From Rhodanobacteraceae bacterium (GTDB lineage: Bacteria > Pseudomonadota > Gammaproteobacteria > Xanthomonadales > SZUA-5): a DNA stretch of 64,000 nucleotides. Shown one piece after another: positions 22,186-30,688 of the stretch. The notes under the pieces were generated by a model. That model was not told where the DNA came from. It ran no database searches and worked only from the letters and a program-made list of their open reading frames with translations. Within the stretch, counting starts at the first letter, position 1, and the number at the start of each line of letters is the position of its first letter. The position numbers and the translations under genes were made by a program. The stretch covers positions 1 to 64,000 of the forward strand of contig JADJPR010000015.1 of assembly GCA_016713135.1 (NCBI GenBank). The letters run 5' to 3'.

Positions 22186-23711
22186 GTTCCAGCAAGCTCC
22201 AGCGGCAGGGTGATGTCGACGTGCAGTCCACCGAGTTCGGATGGGCGCGCGCTGATGCGCCCGCCATGCGCATCGATGATGGCGCGGGCGATGGCCAGGC
22301 CGAGGCCAGAGCCGCCATGCAGGCGCGAACGCGCCGGGTCGGCGCGGTACCAGCGGTCGAACAATCGCGGCAGGTCGGACTCCGGCACGCCGGGCGGACT
22401 GTCATCGAGTTGCAGGCGGGCTTCATTTCCGGCGCGTGACAGGCGCAGCCGGATCGTCCCGGGCGCGTCGGTATAGCGGCCGGCGTTCACCAGCAGATTG
22501 TCCAGCGCCTGCGCCAGCCGCCGGCGGTCGGCGCGCACCGGTAGGGGTTCGCCGCTGTCGTCGTTGTCCAACGTCAGTCCGGATTGGCGCAGCCGCGGGC
22601 GGTGGCGATCGGCCGCATCGGCGGCGGCATCCGCGAGGTCGATCGACCCGAAGCGGTATTCAAGCGCACCGGCATCCGCCAGCGTGAGCTGGTTGAGATC
22701 CTCGACCAATTGGGTCAACTGGTCGATCTCCTGCTGCAGCGAGGCCACCGCGGCGGCATCGAGCGGGCGCACGCCGTCGGCCAGCAGGTGCAGTTCGCTG
22801 CGCAGCACGGTCAGCGGCGTGCGCAGCTCGTGGGCAACGTCCGCGCTCCAGCGCTGGCGCGACTGGCGGGCCTGCTCCAGGGCCTCGGCCAGCCGGTTGA
22901 AATCGCGCGCGAGTGCGCCGATCTCGTCGCCACGGTGAGCATCGCAGCGATGTCCGTACTCGCCCGCGGCGAGTCGGCGCGCACCCTCTGCCAAGGCGTC
23001 CAGCGGCTGGCGCAGGCGTCGCGCCAGCGCGAAGGCCAGCAGCAGCGACAGCAGCAGCACGCAGGCTGCGGCGTAGAGCGCGCCGCGCAACTGCTGGCGC
23101 GCGAACTCGCTTTCGGCGCCGGCCGGCAGGCTGGGGAGTGCAGCGATCCGCAACTCGCCGATGGCGCGCCCGTCGGCGCTGAGCGGAAGGCGCAAGCGGG
23201 AGCTGGCGACATCCGCGTTCCCGGCGACATAGCTGCCGTCGACATCGAACAGCCCGAAGCGGGCGCCGATGCTCATGTCGTCCGGCCGCGGCCCCGGACC
23301 GCGCCCGCCCGCAGACTGAGGGCCCCGCGCCCTGGGGTCTGCGCGCATCTCGGGCATCGGCCCATGCGCGGGCGCTCGCTCTTGCGCGGAGGGGCGCCAG
23401 TCTCCGGCGTGCCCGCCGCCTGCCGGCGGGTTTCCCGGTCGCTGGCGCGGCTCGGGCGGACCATCCTGTCCGTCCGGCGACACCAGCCCGCCCATCCGGC
23501 CGCGATTCATGCGCAGGCGCTCCCAGCCGCCCTCGTCGGCATGCAACTGGACCAGACGACGACCCACCTGCTGCGCCTGGCCGAGCGCGATCGCATCCAG
23601 GTAGTCCGAGAATCCGCGCGCAAAGCTCCATTGCTGCCAGGCCAACTGGCCGACCAGGGCTGCCGTCGCGAGCAGCGCCAACGCAAGGAACAGGCGCTGC
23701 CAGAGCTTCAA
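22167..23711 (-). CDS. membrane sensor histidine kinase (BaeS-like)
   Basis: About 514 residues. The likely start is TTG at 23711, which overlaps the dioxygenase stop (TTGA) by four bases. A membrane helix follows at once (L-F-L-A-L-A-L-L-A-T-A-A-L-V). The periplasmic sensor region contains a Pro/Gly/Arg-rich insert around residues 85-145. A second helix (Y-A-A-A-C-V-L-L-L-S-L-L-L-A-F) leads into a HAMP domain. The H-box is S-A-D-V-A-H-E-L-R-T-P-L-T, with the phosphorylated His near residue 294; the N-box is L-D-N-L-L-V-N-A; the G-box is G-G-S-G-L-G-L-A-I-A. D-D-S-P-P-G-V-P in place of the usual D-x-G-P-G is BaeS-like. Confidence 0.88.
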   Translation of the reverse strand: MKLWQRLFLALALLATAALVGQLAWQQWSFARGFSDYLDAIALGQAQQVGRRLVQLHADEGGWERLRMNRGRMGGLVSPDGQDGPPEPRQRPGNPPAGGGHAGDWRPSAQERAPAHGPMPEMRADPRARGPQSAGGRGPGPRPDDMSIGARFGLFDVDGSYVAGNADVASSRLRLPLSADGRAIGELRIAALPSLPAGAESEFARQQLRGALYAAACVLLLSLLLAFALARRLRQPLDALAEGARRLAAGEYGHRCDAHRGDEIGALARDFNRLAEALEQARQSRQRWSADVAHELRTPLTVLRSELHLLADGVRPLDAAAVASLQQEIDQLTQLVEDLNQLTLADAGALEYRFGSIDLADAAADAADRHRPRLRQSGLTLDNDDSGEPLPVRADRRRLAQALDNLLVNAGRYTDAPGTIRLRLSRAGNEARLQLDDSPPGVPESDLPRLFDRWYRADPARSRLHGGSGLGLAIARAIIDAHGGRISARPSELGGLHVDITLPLELAGTCANAS

Positions 23712-25265
23712 GCAGAGACCCCCACGATCAGCGTCGCCACATAGCCGGTACTGGTGCTGCCGGCCACGTTCGCGAGCTGGTAGGACACGCCGTCGCGGAA
23801 CACATTGTCGGCCTGGAAACTGGTCACCGAGGTGTTCTGGCCGCGCTGGGCATACAAGGTTGATGCATAGACCGCCTGGGTCACGTCCTGGGGGAAGGCC
23901 ACCTGGGAGGTGATGATGCCGCTGCCGCTGGTACTTGCGCTCAGCCAGGCGCGGAAGTGGATATGGGTGATGCGGCCGGCGTACCAGCCCGGGTAGATCG
24001 TCTGGAACACCACCTGGCCAGCGGTATTGGTGGTCTGCACGCCGCGCATGAAGGTCTGTCCGGTGGCGTTGACGCCGCCGGTCTGGCCGCTGTAGCCGGA
24101 GTACACGCCATCCTTGTCGCAGTGCCAGGCGTACACCGCCGCACCCGCCAGCGGCGCGCAGCCGCGGTTGATGTCGACCAGCTTGAGGACCAGCGTCAGC
24201 GGCACGCCAGGCCGGCCCTCGGTGAGATCGCTCCGGCGCAGGGCGCTGTCGGAGAGCGCGGCCAGCAGCGGGTAAGGGCCCTCCGTCTCGCTCGGGATCA
24301 GTGCGCAGGTGCTTGAGAAGGCGCAAGCCCCCGGCGCCACGCCGGCGCGCACCAGGTTGATCGTGCCGCGCCGCCCGGCCAACTCGCCATTGCCGAACTG
24401 CCAGTTCAGAGTGGCCGCGTTGCAGCTCTGAAAGCTGAGTTCGGCGGTACCGATCGGCAGTGTGCTGACGCTGCCGGCCGTGGCGAAGCGCCCGCCGGTG
24501 GTCTGGTAGATCGTGAATGCCAGGCTGCGCTCGCCCGCTGCGGCCACCGCCTGCGCGGTGTACCAGCGTTGCTGCGAAGGATCCGCCGTCGGGGTGTCGG
24601 TATCGGCGTAGGTGTACCAGGCCATGAACGCGGCCGAAGCACTCGGGTTGTACTCCAGGATCAGGCCCTGGCCGGCGCTGTCCGGGTCGTACCAGGAACC
24701 GGAATAGGCGAAGTCGATGTCGCCGCTGCTGCCAGCATCCGCGCACACCACATTGGCGAGTCCGCGAGTCAGCGCCAGGCTGCCGCTGCGCCCGTCATCC
24801 AGGGTGAACCCGAAACGCGCCGAAGTACACGTGGCGAAGTCGATGCGCGCGCTGCCGACGCGTTGGGCGAAGGTCACCGGCGCACTGGCGAAGCGCCCGC
24901 CGGTATTGCGGTAGATCGTCAGGTCCACGGCGCTGGCACTGCCGCGGATCTCGCCCGAGAAGCTGTACCAGCGCTGCGCGGTGGTCCCGCCGGCTTGCGT
25001 ATCGAAAGTGAACCAGCCGCCGAACAGCAGGCCCAGGCCCGCCCCGAGCAGGTCCGGGTAGACCTCGATGACGAAGCCCTGTCCGGGCATCGAGGCGTCG
25101 TACCAGACGCCCGTCAGGCCGCTCTGGTTGGCCACCCGGGGCTGCTGTCGCGCTGCGCGGAAGCGCGGGCAGCAGCAAGGCGCTGGCGCCAGCGCCGCCG
25201 AGCAGGCCCAGCCAACGGCGGCGGGACGGGACAGGGGTGGCAGACACCTTCGGCTTGGCATTCAT
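23708..25265 (-). CDS. Tat-exported intradiol dioxygenase with two N-terminal GxWY domains (one frameshift)
   Basis: Starts at ATG 25265 behind a GAGGA site; one frame change lies near 25160. A twin-arginine signal (S-R-R-R-W-L-G-L-L-G-G) precedes two copies of a beta-rich unit: G-V-W-Y-D-A-S-M-P-G-Q-G near 25100 and G-S-W-Y-D-P-D-S-A-G-Q-G near 24700, each followed by an R-W-Y segment and later by a C-x-x-A-x-F/L block. The catalytic part begins C-A-L-I-P-S-E-T-E-G-P-Y-P near 24305 and has the metal-binding R-I-T-H-I-H-F near 23965. It is the first gene of an operon with the kinase and regulator. It is longer than usual dioxygenases because of the added domains. The role of the GxWY units (substrate or surface binding) is unknown. 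Confidence 0.8.
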
Positions 25266-25308
25266 CGCTGGTCCTCGGTCGGGATGACGCCTTGCACCCC
25301 TAGGCGCT

Positions 25309-25331
25309 CACTGCGCAATCGCCGCGCAGTG
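25309..25331. promoter_or_regulatory. perfect inverted repeat upstream of the dioxygenase operon
   Basis: CACTGCGC and GCGCAGTG, eight bases each, separated by seven bases, about 45 bases upstream of the dioxygenase start. It has no T-run on either side, so it is more likely an operator or 5' leader hairpin than a terminator. Confidence 0.4.
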
Positions 25332-25434
25332 ATCGAGGAGACTTCTTGCAGCCTGAGAGGCTTACGTTTCGTGACCGACGCATCGAGCCCGTCGACCGGC
25401 GCGGGCACCCACGCCGGCCGCCAAGGCTCAGCGG

Positions 25435-27582
25435 CTATTCGAAGCCGTCGGCGAACACGCCGGCGCACTGCGCGACCACGCTGCTGCCGGGTGTGCCCAC
25501 ATCGCCCGAGGTGGCGGCGTAGGAGCCGTAGCCGTCGCCAACGGTCGAGAGCTGCCAGGAGGCCAGCATGTTGAGTCCGACCGCATCGCAACCCACCTGG
25601 CCGCTGCGGTTCTGCGTGCGGATCGTCCCCGGATAGGTCTGGTCGCCGAACCACAGCCGGTCCTGCAGCGCGCCGCTCGCGTCGAACACGTGGATCTGGT
25701 CGTTGCGGCCAAGGTTGTTGCCGCCGCCCACGGTGCCGAAGGAGCCGATCACCTTGACTGACGGCGCGAGGTTCCACGCGGTGCGGAAGGCGGTCGCATC
25801 GGCGTCGGTGATGATCACCGATTCGCCGGGCTGCACCTGGCCGAAGGCCGACAGGCTGAAGGCACCTGCGGTGGCGTGGTCGTCGTCCAGGCTCCAGTCC
25901 GTCAGGTCGATGACCTCGCCGGTGGTGTTGGTCAGTTCGATGAACTCGCCGCTCGCGCCCGAGTACATCCACTCGCTGATGCGCATGCCCACCGGCGAGC
26001 CAGCGAAGAAGTCGACCACGCGCGCCGCGCGCTCGGTCTTCTCGGGGAAGAAACTCAGCGACGAATAGGTATTCGACGCGGTGGCCGAGACATACCAGCT
26101 CACGCGCTGCCCTGAGGTCCCGGCCACAGGTAGCGCGATGCCGTAGACGCCATCGCCCGGTGCGCCGTCGCCGGAAGCACCGTCGTCCAGCATCTGGGCA
26201 CGCTGGTAGACGGCGCTGCGCGCGGGCCGGTAGTAGAGGTCCACCCGCGCCACGCCGCTGCCATTCGGGGCCACCGTGGCCGTGATGCTCACCGGCGTGC
26301 CCGGTGCCGGGAAATTGTTGCTCGCGGCGGCAGCGCTGATCGTGGGACCTTGTGCTGCCAGCTCCAGGGTGGTGTCGAGGAAGCTCGCGCGCTGCTCCAC
26401 GAACTGCTGCAGGCCGATGATGTTGCCACCGCCGAGGCCGGCGATCGGCATGTTCACGGTCTGGGTGAAATTCTGCTGGAACAGGGTGTAGGAATAGAGC
26501 TTCTTCGGGTCCGCCTGCACCGCGGCCTCGATCAGCGCACGCTGCGCGTCGAAGATCGGGCCAAAGTAGGCCATGCTCATGTCGCGCCGGGCAACGCGGT
26601 AGTGGGCGAAGAAGCGCTGGCGCAGTTCCGGCACCGACAGCACCCGGTTCAGCACCGGCTTGTTAGTCTGGGTGAAGTTGCGCGTGACCACCCAGGCGGC
26701 CTGGGAGAAGGACTCGTTGGCATCGCGCGGGGTCAGGTGGGTGCGCCCGTCCAGCGGGTCGCGGTAGACCATGAAGTCGCAGCCTTTGTTGACGTAGCTG
26801 TCGTCGTCGGTGAGGAAGTTCTCCATCACCACCGACCAGGTCGACGGATCGATCGCGAAGACCGCATCGATCGCGGGCGTGTTCGACAGCGAGTAGTTGG
26901 TCACGGCATCGGTGACCGTGATCAGTGCCGCCAGCGGATCGGCCAGTCCGCCGGTCTGCTGGATCTCGTAGGCGGTGTAGCCCGAGGCGGCGGTGCCGTT
27001 GTAGCGCAGTCCCGGGCCGTTCGGATTGTTGGCGCAGTTGACGCGCATGCCGTCGGCGTTTTCGAAGTAGCGCCGGTACATGCGTTTGTCGGTGTGCTGG
27101 ACATTGATGTAGACGCCCCAGTTCTCGCCGTTGAGGGTCAGCAGCACATGGTTGGCGCGCGGGTTGGGGACGAACTGCGCCACGTAGTTGTTGAACGTGA
27201 CCTCGCGCATGAAGGTCGGGTCGCGGAAGCCGTTGTTGAGGTTCAACTCCTCATAGCCCCAGAGCTGCTGGTCGGGGTTGACGAAATCCATCTCGACCTT
27301 CAGCGAGAACTTGTCCGAGTCCGAGGGCAACGCGGTGTAAGAGGTATTGCCGCGGATGCGCACGCCGACATTCGGGAAGGTCTCGCCGGCGATGGTCAGG
27401 TCCGCGCCGATCAGCACCTGCGAGTTGTAGTTGTTGCGCAGGCGCTGTTTCCAGTCGGCATCGTGGAACTGCAGGTTGATGGTGCGCAGGACGGTCGTGT
27501 CGTAGAGGTCCTGGGCGGCGGCCGGGCGCGCGCCGGCGCACGCGAGCAGCAGGAGGGCGAGACTGGCGAGCAACTGGCGCAT
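25435..27582 (-). CDS. exported CotH-kinase-family protein with lamin-tail domain
   Basis: 715 residues from ATG 27582. A signal peptide (L-L-A-S-L-A-L-L-L-L-A-C-A-G-A) is followed by a CotH-like domain, about residues 25-400: V-R-I-R-G-N-T-S-Y, E-L-N-L-N-N-G-F-R-D-P-T and the metal-binding T-P-R-D-A-N-E-S-F. CotH proteins of spores are atypical protein kinases; many bacterial homologues are exported. Next is a beta-sandwich (residues about 420-530), then a lamin-tail domain (I-S-E-W-M-Y-S-G-A-S-G-E-F-I-E-L-T-N) near residue 550. The protein ends A-G-V-F-A-D-G-F-E, the same C-terminal tag as other exported proteins here. Surface or outer-membrane location is inferred. Confidence 0.85.
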   Translation of the reverse strand: MRQLLASLALLLLACAGARPAAAQDLYDTTVLRTINLQFHDADWKQRLRNNYNSQVLIGADLTIAGETFPNVGVRIRGNTSYTALPSDSDKFSLKVEMDFVNPDQQLWGYEELNLNNGFRDPTFMREVTFNNYVAQFVPNPRANHVLLTLNGENWGVYINVQHTDKRMYRRYFENADGMRVNCANNPNGPGLRYNGTAASGYTAYEIQQTGGLADPLAALITVTDAVTNYSLSNTPAIDAVFAIDPSTWSVVMENFLTDDDSYVNKGCDFMVYRDPLDGRTHLTPRDANESFSQAAWVVTRNFTQTNKPVLNRVLSVPELRQRFFAHYRVARRDMSMAYFGPIFDAQRALIEAAVQADPKKLYSYTLFQQNFTQTVNMPIAGLGGGNIIGLQQFVEQRASFLDTTLELAAQGPTISAAAASNNFPAPGTPVSITATVAPNGSGVARVDLYYRPARSAVYQRAQMLDDGASGDGAPGDGVYGIALPVAGTSGQRVSWYVSATASNTYSSLSFFPEKTERAARVVDFFAGSPVGMRISEWMYSGASGEFIELTNTTGEVIDLTDWSLDDDHATAGAFSLSAFGQVQPGESVIITDADATAFRTAWNLAPSVKVIGSFGTVGGGNNLGRNDQIHVFDASGALQDRLWFGDQTYPGTIRTQNRSGQVGCDAVGLNMLASWQLSTVGDGYGSYAATSGDVGTPGSSVVAQCAGVFADGFE

Positions 27583-27667
27583 GGGGCAGTTCCGGTGGAG
27601 CGCAGGCAGGCACAATAACGCCTACGGGGCCCGGAACTGCGCAGGAAATGTGCATTTGCGCACGACC

Positions 27668-27688
27668 CTCTCCCACGAATGGGGAGAG
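27668..27688. terminator. short hairpin downstream of the CxxC-protein gene
   Basis: CTCTCCC and GGGAGAG with a seven-base loop, 40 bases past the stop at 27729 and 85 bases ahead of the CotH gene. No T-run follows on the minus strand, so termination is only possible, not clear. Confidence 0.25.
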
Positions 27689-27728
27689 CGAACTCCGTCC
27701 TTCGCGGGTCGCGCGAGCGGCGGACGGC

Positions 27729-28223
27729 TCACTCGGGTGTCGCGAGCTGCTTGCGGCAGCGCTCAAGCAGGTGGGTGACGACGGGCGGGCGGGGGCGCGG
27801 GTCGGCCTCGATCATGGCGACCAACTCGCGCGAGCGATTGTGGCTGGAGAACATGTAGCACCCGAGCACATCGCCGTAGCCGCTGCGCGGGCTGCGGAAC
27901 AGGTGCTCGAGCACGCGGGGCAGCAGTCGCTGGAAGGCAGGGCGCTGCTGGCCGACCAGTCGCCGCAGCAACGCGATCAACAGATCTTCCGCGACACCGC
28001 CGGCCAGCGCGGGAGCGATCGCCGCCTGCGCCGCGTCCGGATCCTCGCCGGCGCGCAACAGGGCGCGCACGAGGTCTGCCTCGGGTGGTCCGAGCCGGCG
28101 CAGATGTTCCTCATCCAGATTTCCGCTGCCGTAGTACTGCGGGTGGTCGCTCCATTCGAACAGTGCGCCACATGCCGGGCAGACGCCCAGGTCGATGCGT
28201 GAATCGAGGTCCAACAGTGTCAT
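27729..28223 (-). CDS. hypothetical CxxC protein
   Basis: 164 residues from ATG 28223. Near the N-terminus is V-C-P-A-C-G-A-L-F-E-W-S-D-H, one CxxC pair that could bind zinc with another ligand such as the His, then Y-Y-G-S-G-N-L-D-E-E-H-L-R-R-L. The rest is helical and rich in Leu/Ala/Arg (L-L-I-A-L-L-R-R-L-V-G-Q, V-L-E-H-L-F-R-S-P-R-S-G-Y-G-D-V-L-G). It ends R-C-R-K-Q-L-A-T-P-E. I do not recognise the family. Its 5' side faces the A-depleted segment, so its promoter region cannot be trusted. Confidence 0.6.
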   Translation of the reverse strand: MTLLDLDSRIDLGVCPACGALFEWSDHPQYYGSGNLDEEHLRRLGPPEADLVRALLRAGEDPDAAQAAIAPALAGGVAEDLLIALLRRLVGQQRPAFQRLLPRVLEHLFRSPRSGYGDVLGCYMFSSHNRSRELVAMIEADPRPRPPVVTHLLERCRKQLATPE

Positions 28224-28359
28224 CCGGCTCCAGCCCGGCGACAGGCGCTCGTCGCGACCGGTGTTGGCGATCTCGCCGTCTCCAAGGGGCGCGCGGGGGT
28301 GCGGGCTGCTGGGTCTTTGTGCTGCCGTCGTTGCTCCCTGGTGTCGCCGCGGTTCCGCA

Positions 28360-29659
28360 TGTCGGGGTGCGCCTGGCGCTGCTGTTTGCGGGGTCGCGTG
28401 GCGGGCGGTCGGGTTGTGCGGGGGCGTGGTGGGCGCTCGGTGGTGGCTGGCGCGGGGCCTTGGTGGCCGGCGGGTGGGGTGCGCGGGGGGGGGTGGCGGG
28501 GGGGGGCTGGGTGGGGGGCGGGGTGGCGCCGGGGGGGGTGGCCGGGCGGTGTGGCCGGGGGGGGCGGGGGGGTGGCTGTGGCGGGGGCGGTGGGGGTCGG
28601 TGCTGGCTGGCGGTGGCCGGTGGTCGCTGCGCGGGGGGCGGGGCTGTGTGTCCTGGGCCGCGTGCCGGGGGCTGCGCGGTGCGGGCGGTTGTGGCGGCGG
28701 GGGTGCTGGGTGCTCGTGGGCTGGTGCGGTGTCGGCGCGGCGCGGCCTCCTGGGCGGGGGCGCGCGCGGCGTGCGGCGGGGGGTGCGGGTGGGCGGGGGG
28801 CGCGCCCGGGTGCGGCGGGGCCGGTGGCTGGGTCGGGGGCGGCGCTGGCCGGGGGGCGCGCTTCGGGCCGCGGGTCCGCCGGCGGTGGCCGTGGGCGTGT
28901 GCGGTGCCGCGGGTGGTCGGCGGCGCGGTGGTCGGGCGGGGCGCTTTTCCGGCCGGTCGGGCTGGGCGGTCGCTTCCTCTGCGCTGCTGGGCGGCGCGCG
29001 GCGCGCGCCGGGCGGCGCTGGCCGGGCGCTCGCGCCTCTCCGGCGGCGCCGCATGCGCGCTCGTCGCGCGCGGGGGCGGGCGGGCCTGGCGGCGGTGCGC
29101 GGCGTCGGCGCGGTGCCAGCCTGGTCCGCCCGGCGCGCTGTTCCCGGTACTCGCCTTTGCGGTCGCCGGGGTGCTCGGGGCGCGGGCCGGCGCGCCGGTG
29201 GCCATCCGCCTGTGGGGGGCTGGCGCGGCGCCGGGCGTGTGCGCTGCCGGGCGGTGCGGTCGTGGCTGGTGCGGGCCGCGGCGCGCGGGGGGGTGTCCGG
29301 CGCGCCGCGCGTGCCGGTCCGCGGCCGGTGGCGGGGCGTCCGGCGCGCGGCGGGGGCGCGCGCCGCGCTGCGCGTCGCCCGCGGCGGGGGCCTCCGGCGG
29401 CGGTGGCGCGGCGCGCGCGCCGGGGCCGGCGCGCTCGGCCGGCCGCCGTGCTGGCGCGCGGCGGGCGGCGCCTGGTCTGGTCGTGCCTTGCTGCGCGGGG
29501 CGCCGCGGTCCGCTGCCGGCCCGCGCCGGCCGGGGGCGGCGCGCCGCGGTGCGCGGGCTGCTGCGCGGGCGGGGGCGTGCCGGCGGGGCGTGGTCCGCCG
29601 CCTGTGCCGCGGGCCGGTCGCTGGCTTCGTGCGCGCCTGGTCGTGCCGGCGCGCTGGCC
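28360..29659. other. 1.3-kb segment almost without A on the plus strand
   Basis: Only four A residues occur in 1,300 bases (29053, 29118, 29149, 29204). There is no A at all from 28360 to 29052 or from 29205 to 29659. T is still present, so the complement is T-free. Runs of six to nine G are common from 28470 to 28580. Because every stop codon needs an A on its own strand and a T, all six frames are open, and long open frames across here mean nothing. Flanking DNA is of normal composition and codes for proteins on both sides. No gene is called. Confidence 0.85.
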
Positions 29660-29758
29660 AGGCGCCGGTGCGCAAGGGCGTCCGTGGGGGCGCGCGCGGC
29701 ACGCAGGCCAGGCAAATCATCGAACTGGTCGACGCCCTGCCGGCGCGCGCGCGGCGTC

Positions 29759-30550
29759 TCAGCAAGGTGCGTGGATCAGCCGGATGATGTAGACGCCCGC
29801 ACCGGTCGGATCGTCGAGGCGCGCAATGCGGCCAACGCCGGGCGCATCGAAGGCCGGGACGCAGGTCTTGCCGCCGAGTTCGGCCGCGCGGCGCAGGCAG
29901 GCATCCACGTCCGCCACCGGGATGTACAGCGACCAGTGCGGCGGAATCTCGCCCCATTCCGGGGTCATCTGCAGGATGCCGCCGTAGCGGGTGCCGCCGA
30001 CGACGTACTCCTGGTACTCGACTCCGGGCGCGGGCTGCTTCGATGCCGGGAATTCCCAGCCGAGCAGTCCGCCGTAGAATGCCTTCGCGCCTGCGCTGTC
30101 GCGGGTGGCCAGTTCCACCCAGCCGACCGCATGGTGCTCGAACATCGTGAAGTCCCCGGAATCGGCCGAGGCCGGCTGCCACAAGCAGAACACCGCGCCG
30201 GCCGGATCGGCCAATACGGCGCCACGCCCATGGCCAGGCACGTCGAAGGGGCCGAACACCGACTGGCCGCCGAGCTCGCGGGCGCGCGCCAGGCTCGCGT
30301 CGACATCGGCGACCGCGAAATAGACCTGCCAGGCCGAAGGGCGGCCCTCGCTGCCGGGCAGCATGCCGCACAGCGCGCCGATGGTGCCGCTGGCATTGCG
30401 CAGGAAGGTGTAGTTGCCCATCTCGCCCATGTCGTTGTGCACATGGTTCCAGCCGAACAAGGCCTGGTGGAAGGCGAGCGAGGCATCCGCATTGCGGCTG
30501 GTCAGTTCGAACCAGCAGGGCGCCCCGGTGGGCGGGCAATGGAGTGGCAT
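29759..30550 (-). CDS. two-domain VOC (glyoxalase/bleomycin-resistance fold) protein
   Basis: 263 residues from ATG 30550 (M-P-L-H-C-P-P-T-G-A-P-C-W-F-E-L). Two VOC modules are visible. The first starts C-W-F-E-L-T-S-R-N-A-D-A-S-L-A-F and has W-Q-V-Y-F-A-V-A-D-V-D-A-S. The second starts G-W-V-E-L-A-T-R-D-S-A-G-A-K-A-F-Y and has W-S-L-Y-I-P-V-A-D-V-D-A-C. Such tandem-VOC proteins are common in actinobacteria and proteobacteria, but a substrate cannot be given. The stop TGA is at 29759-29761, about 100 bases from the A-depleted segment. Confidence 0.82.
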   Translation of the reverse strand: MPLHCPPTGAPCWFELTSRNADASLAFHQALFGWNHVHNDMGEMGNYTFLRNASGTIGALCGMLPGSEGRPSAWQVYFAVADVDASLARARELGGQSVFGPFDVPGHGRGAVLADPAGAVFCLWQPASADSGDFTMFEHHAVGWVELATRDSAGAKAFYGGLLGWEFPASKQPAPGVEYQEYVVGGTRYGGILQMTPEWGEIPPHWSLYIPVADVDACLRRAAELGGKTCVPAFDAPGVGRIARLDDPTGAGVYIIRLIHAPC

Positions 30551-30688
30551 GGGCGAGTCCCGTCTTGTGGGGACATCAGGGTGCACCGGCGGCGCATCGC
30601 TGGCAAGTGCGCAGGGGCCCTGAAATCACTGGAGCGCCGGCTCCGCCAGGCGACCAGTGGCTCGCGCCCGGGCACCTTCCGGGGGGCG

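Noticed and set aside
27729..30539. Very long open frames across the A-depleted segment on both strands
   Set aside because: Without A on one strand and T on the other no stop codon can occur, so the openness is trivial. The translations are low-complexity Gly/Arg/Ala/Pro without motifs.
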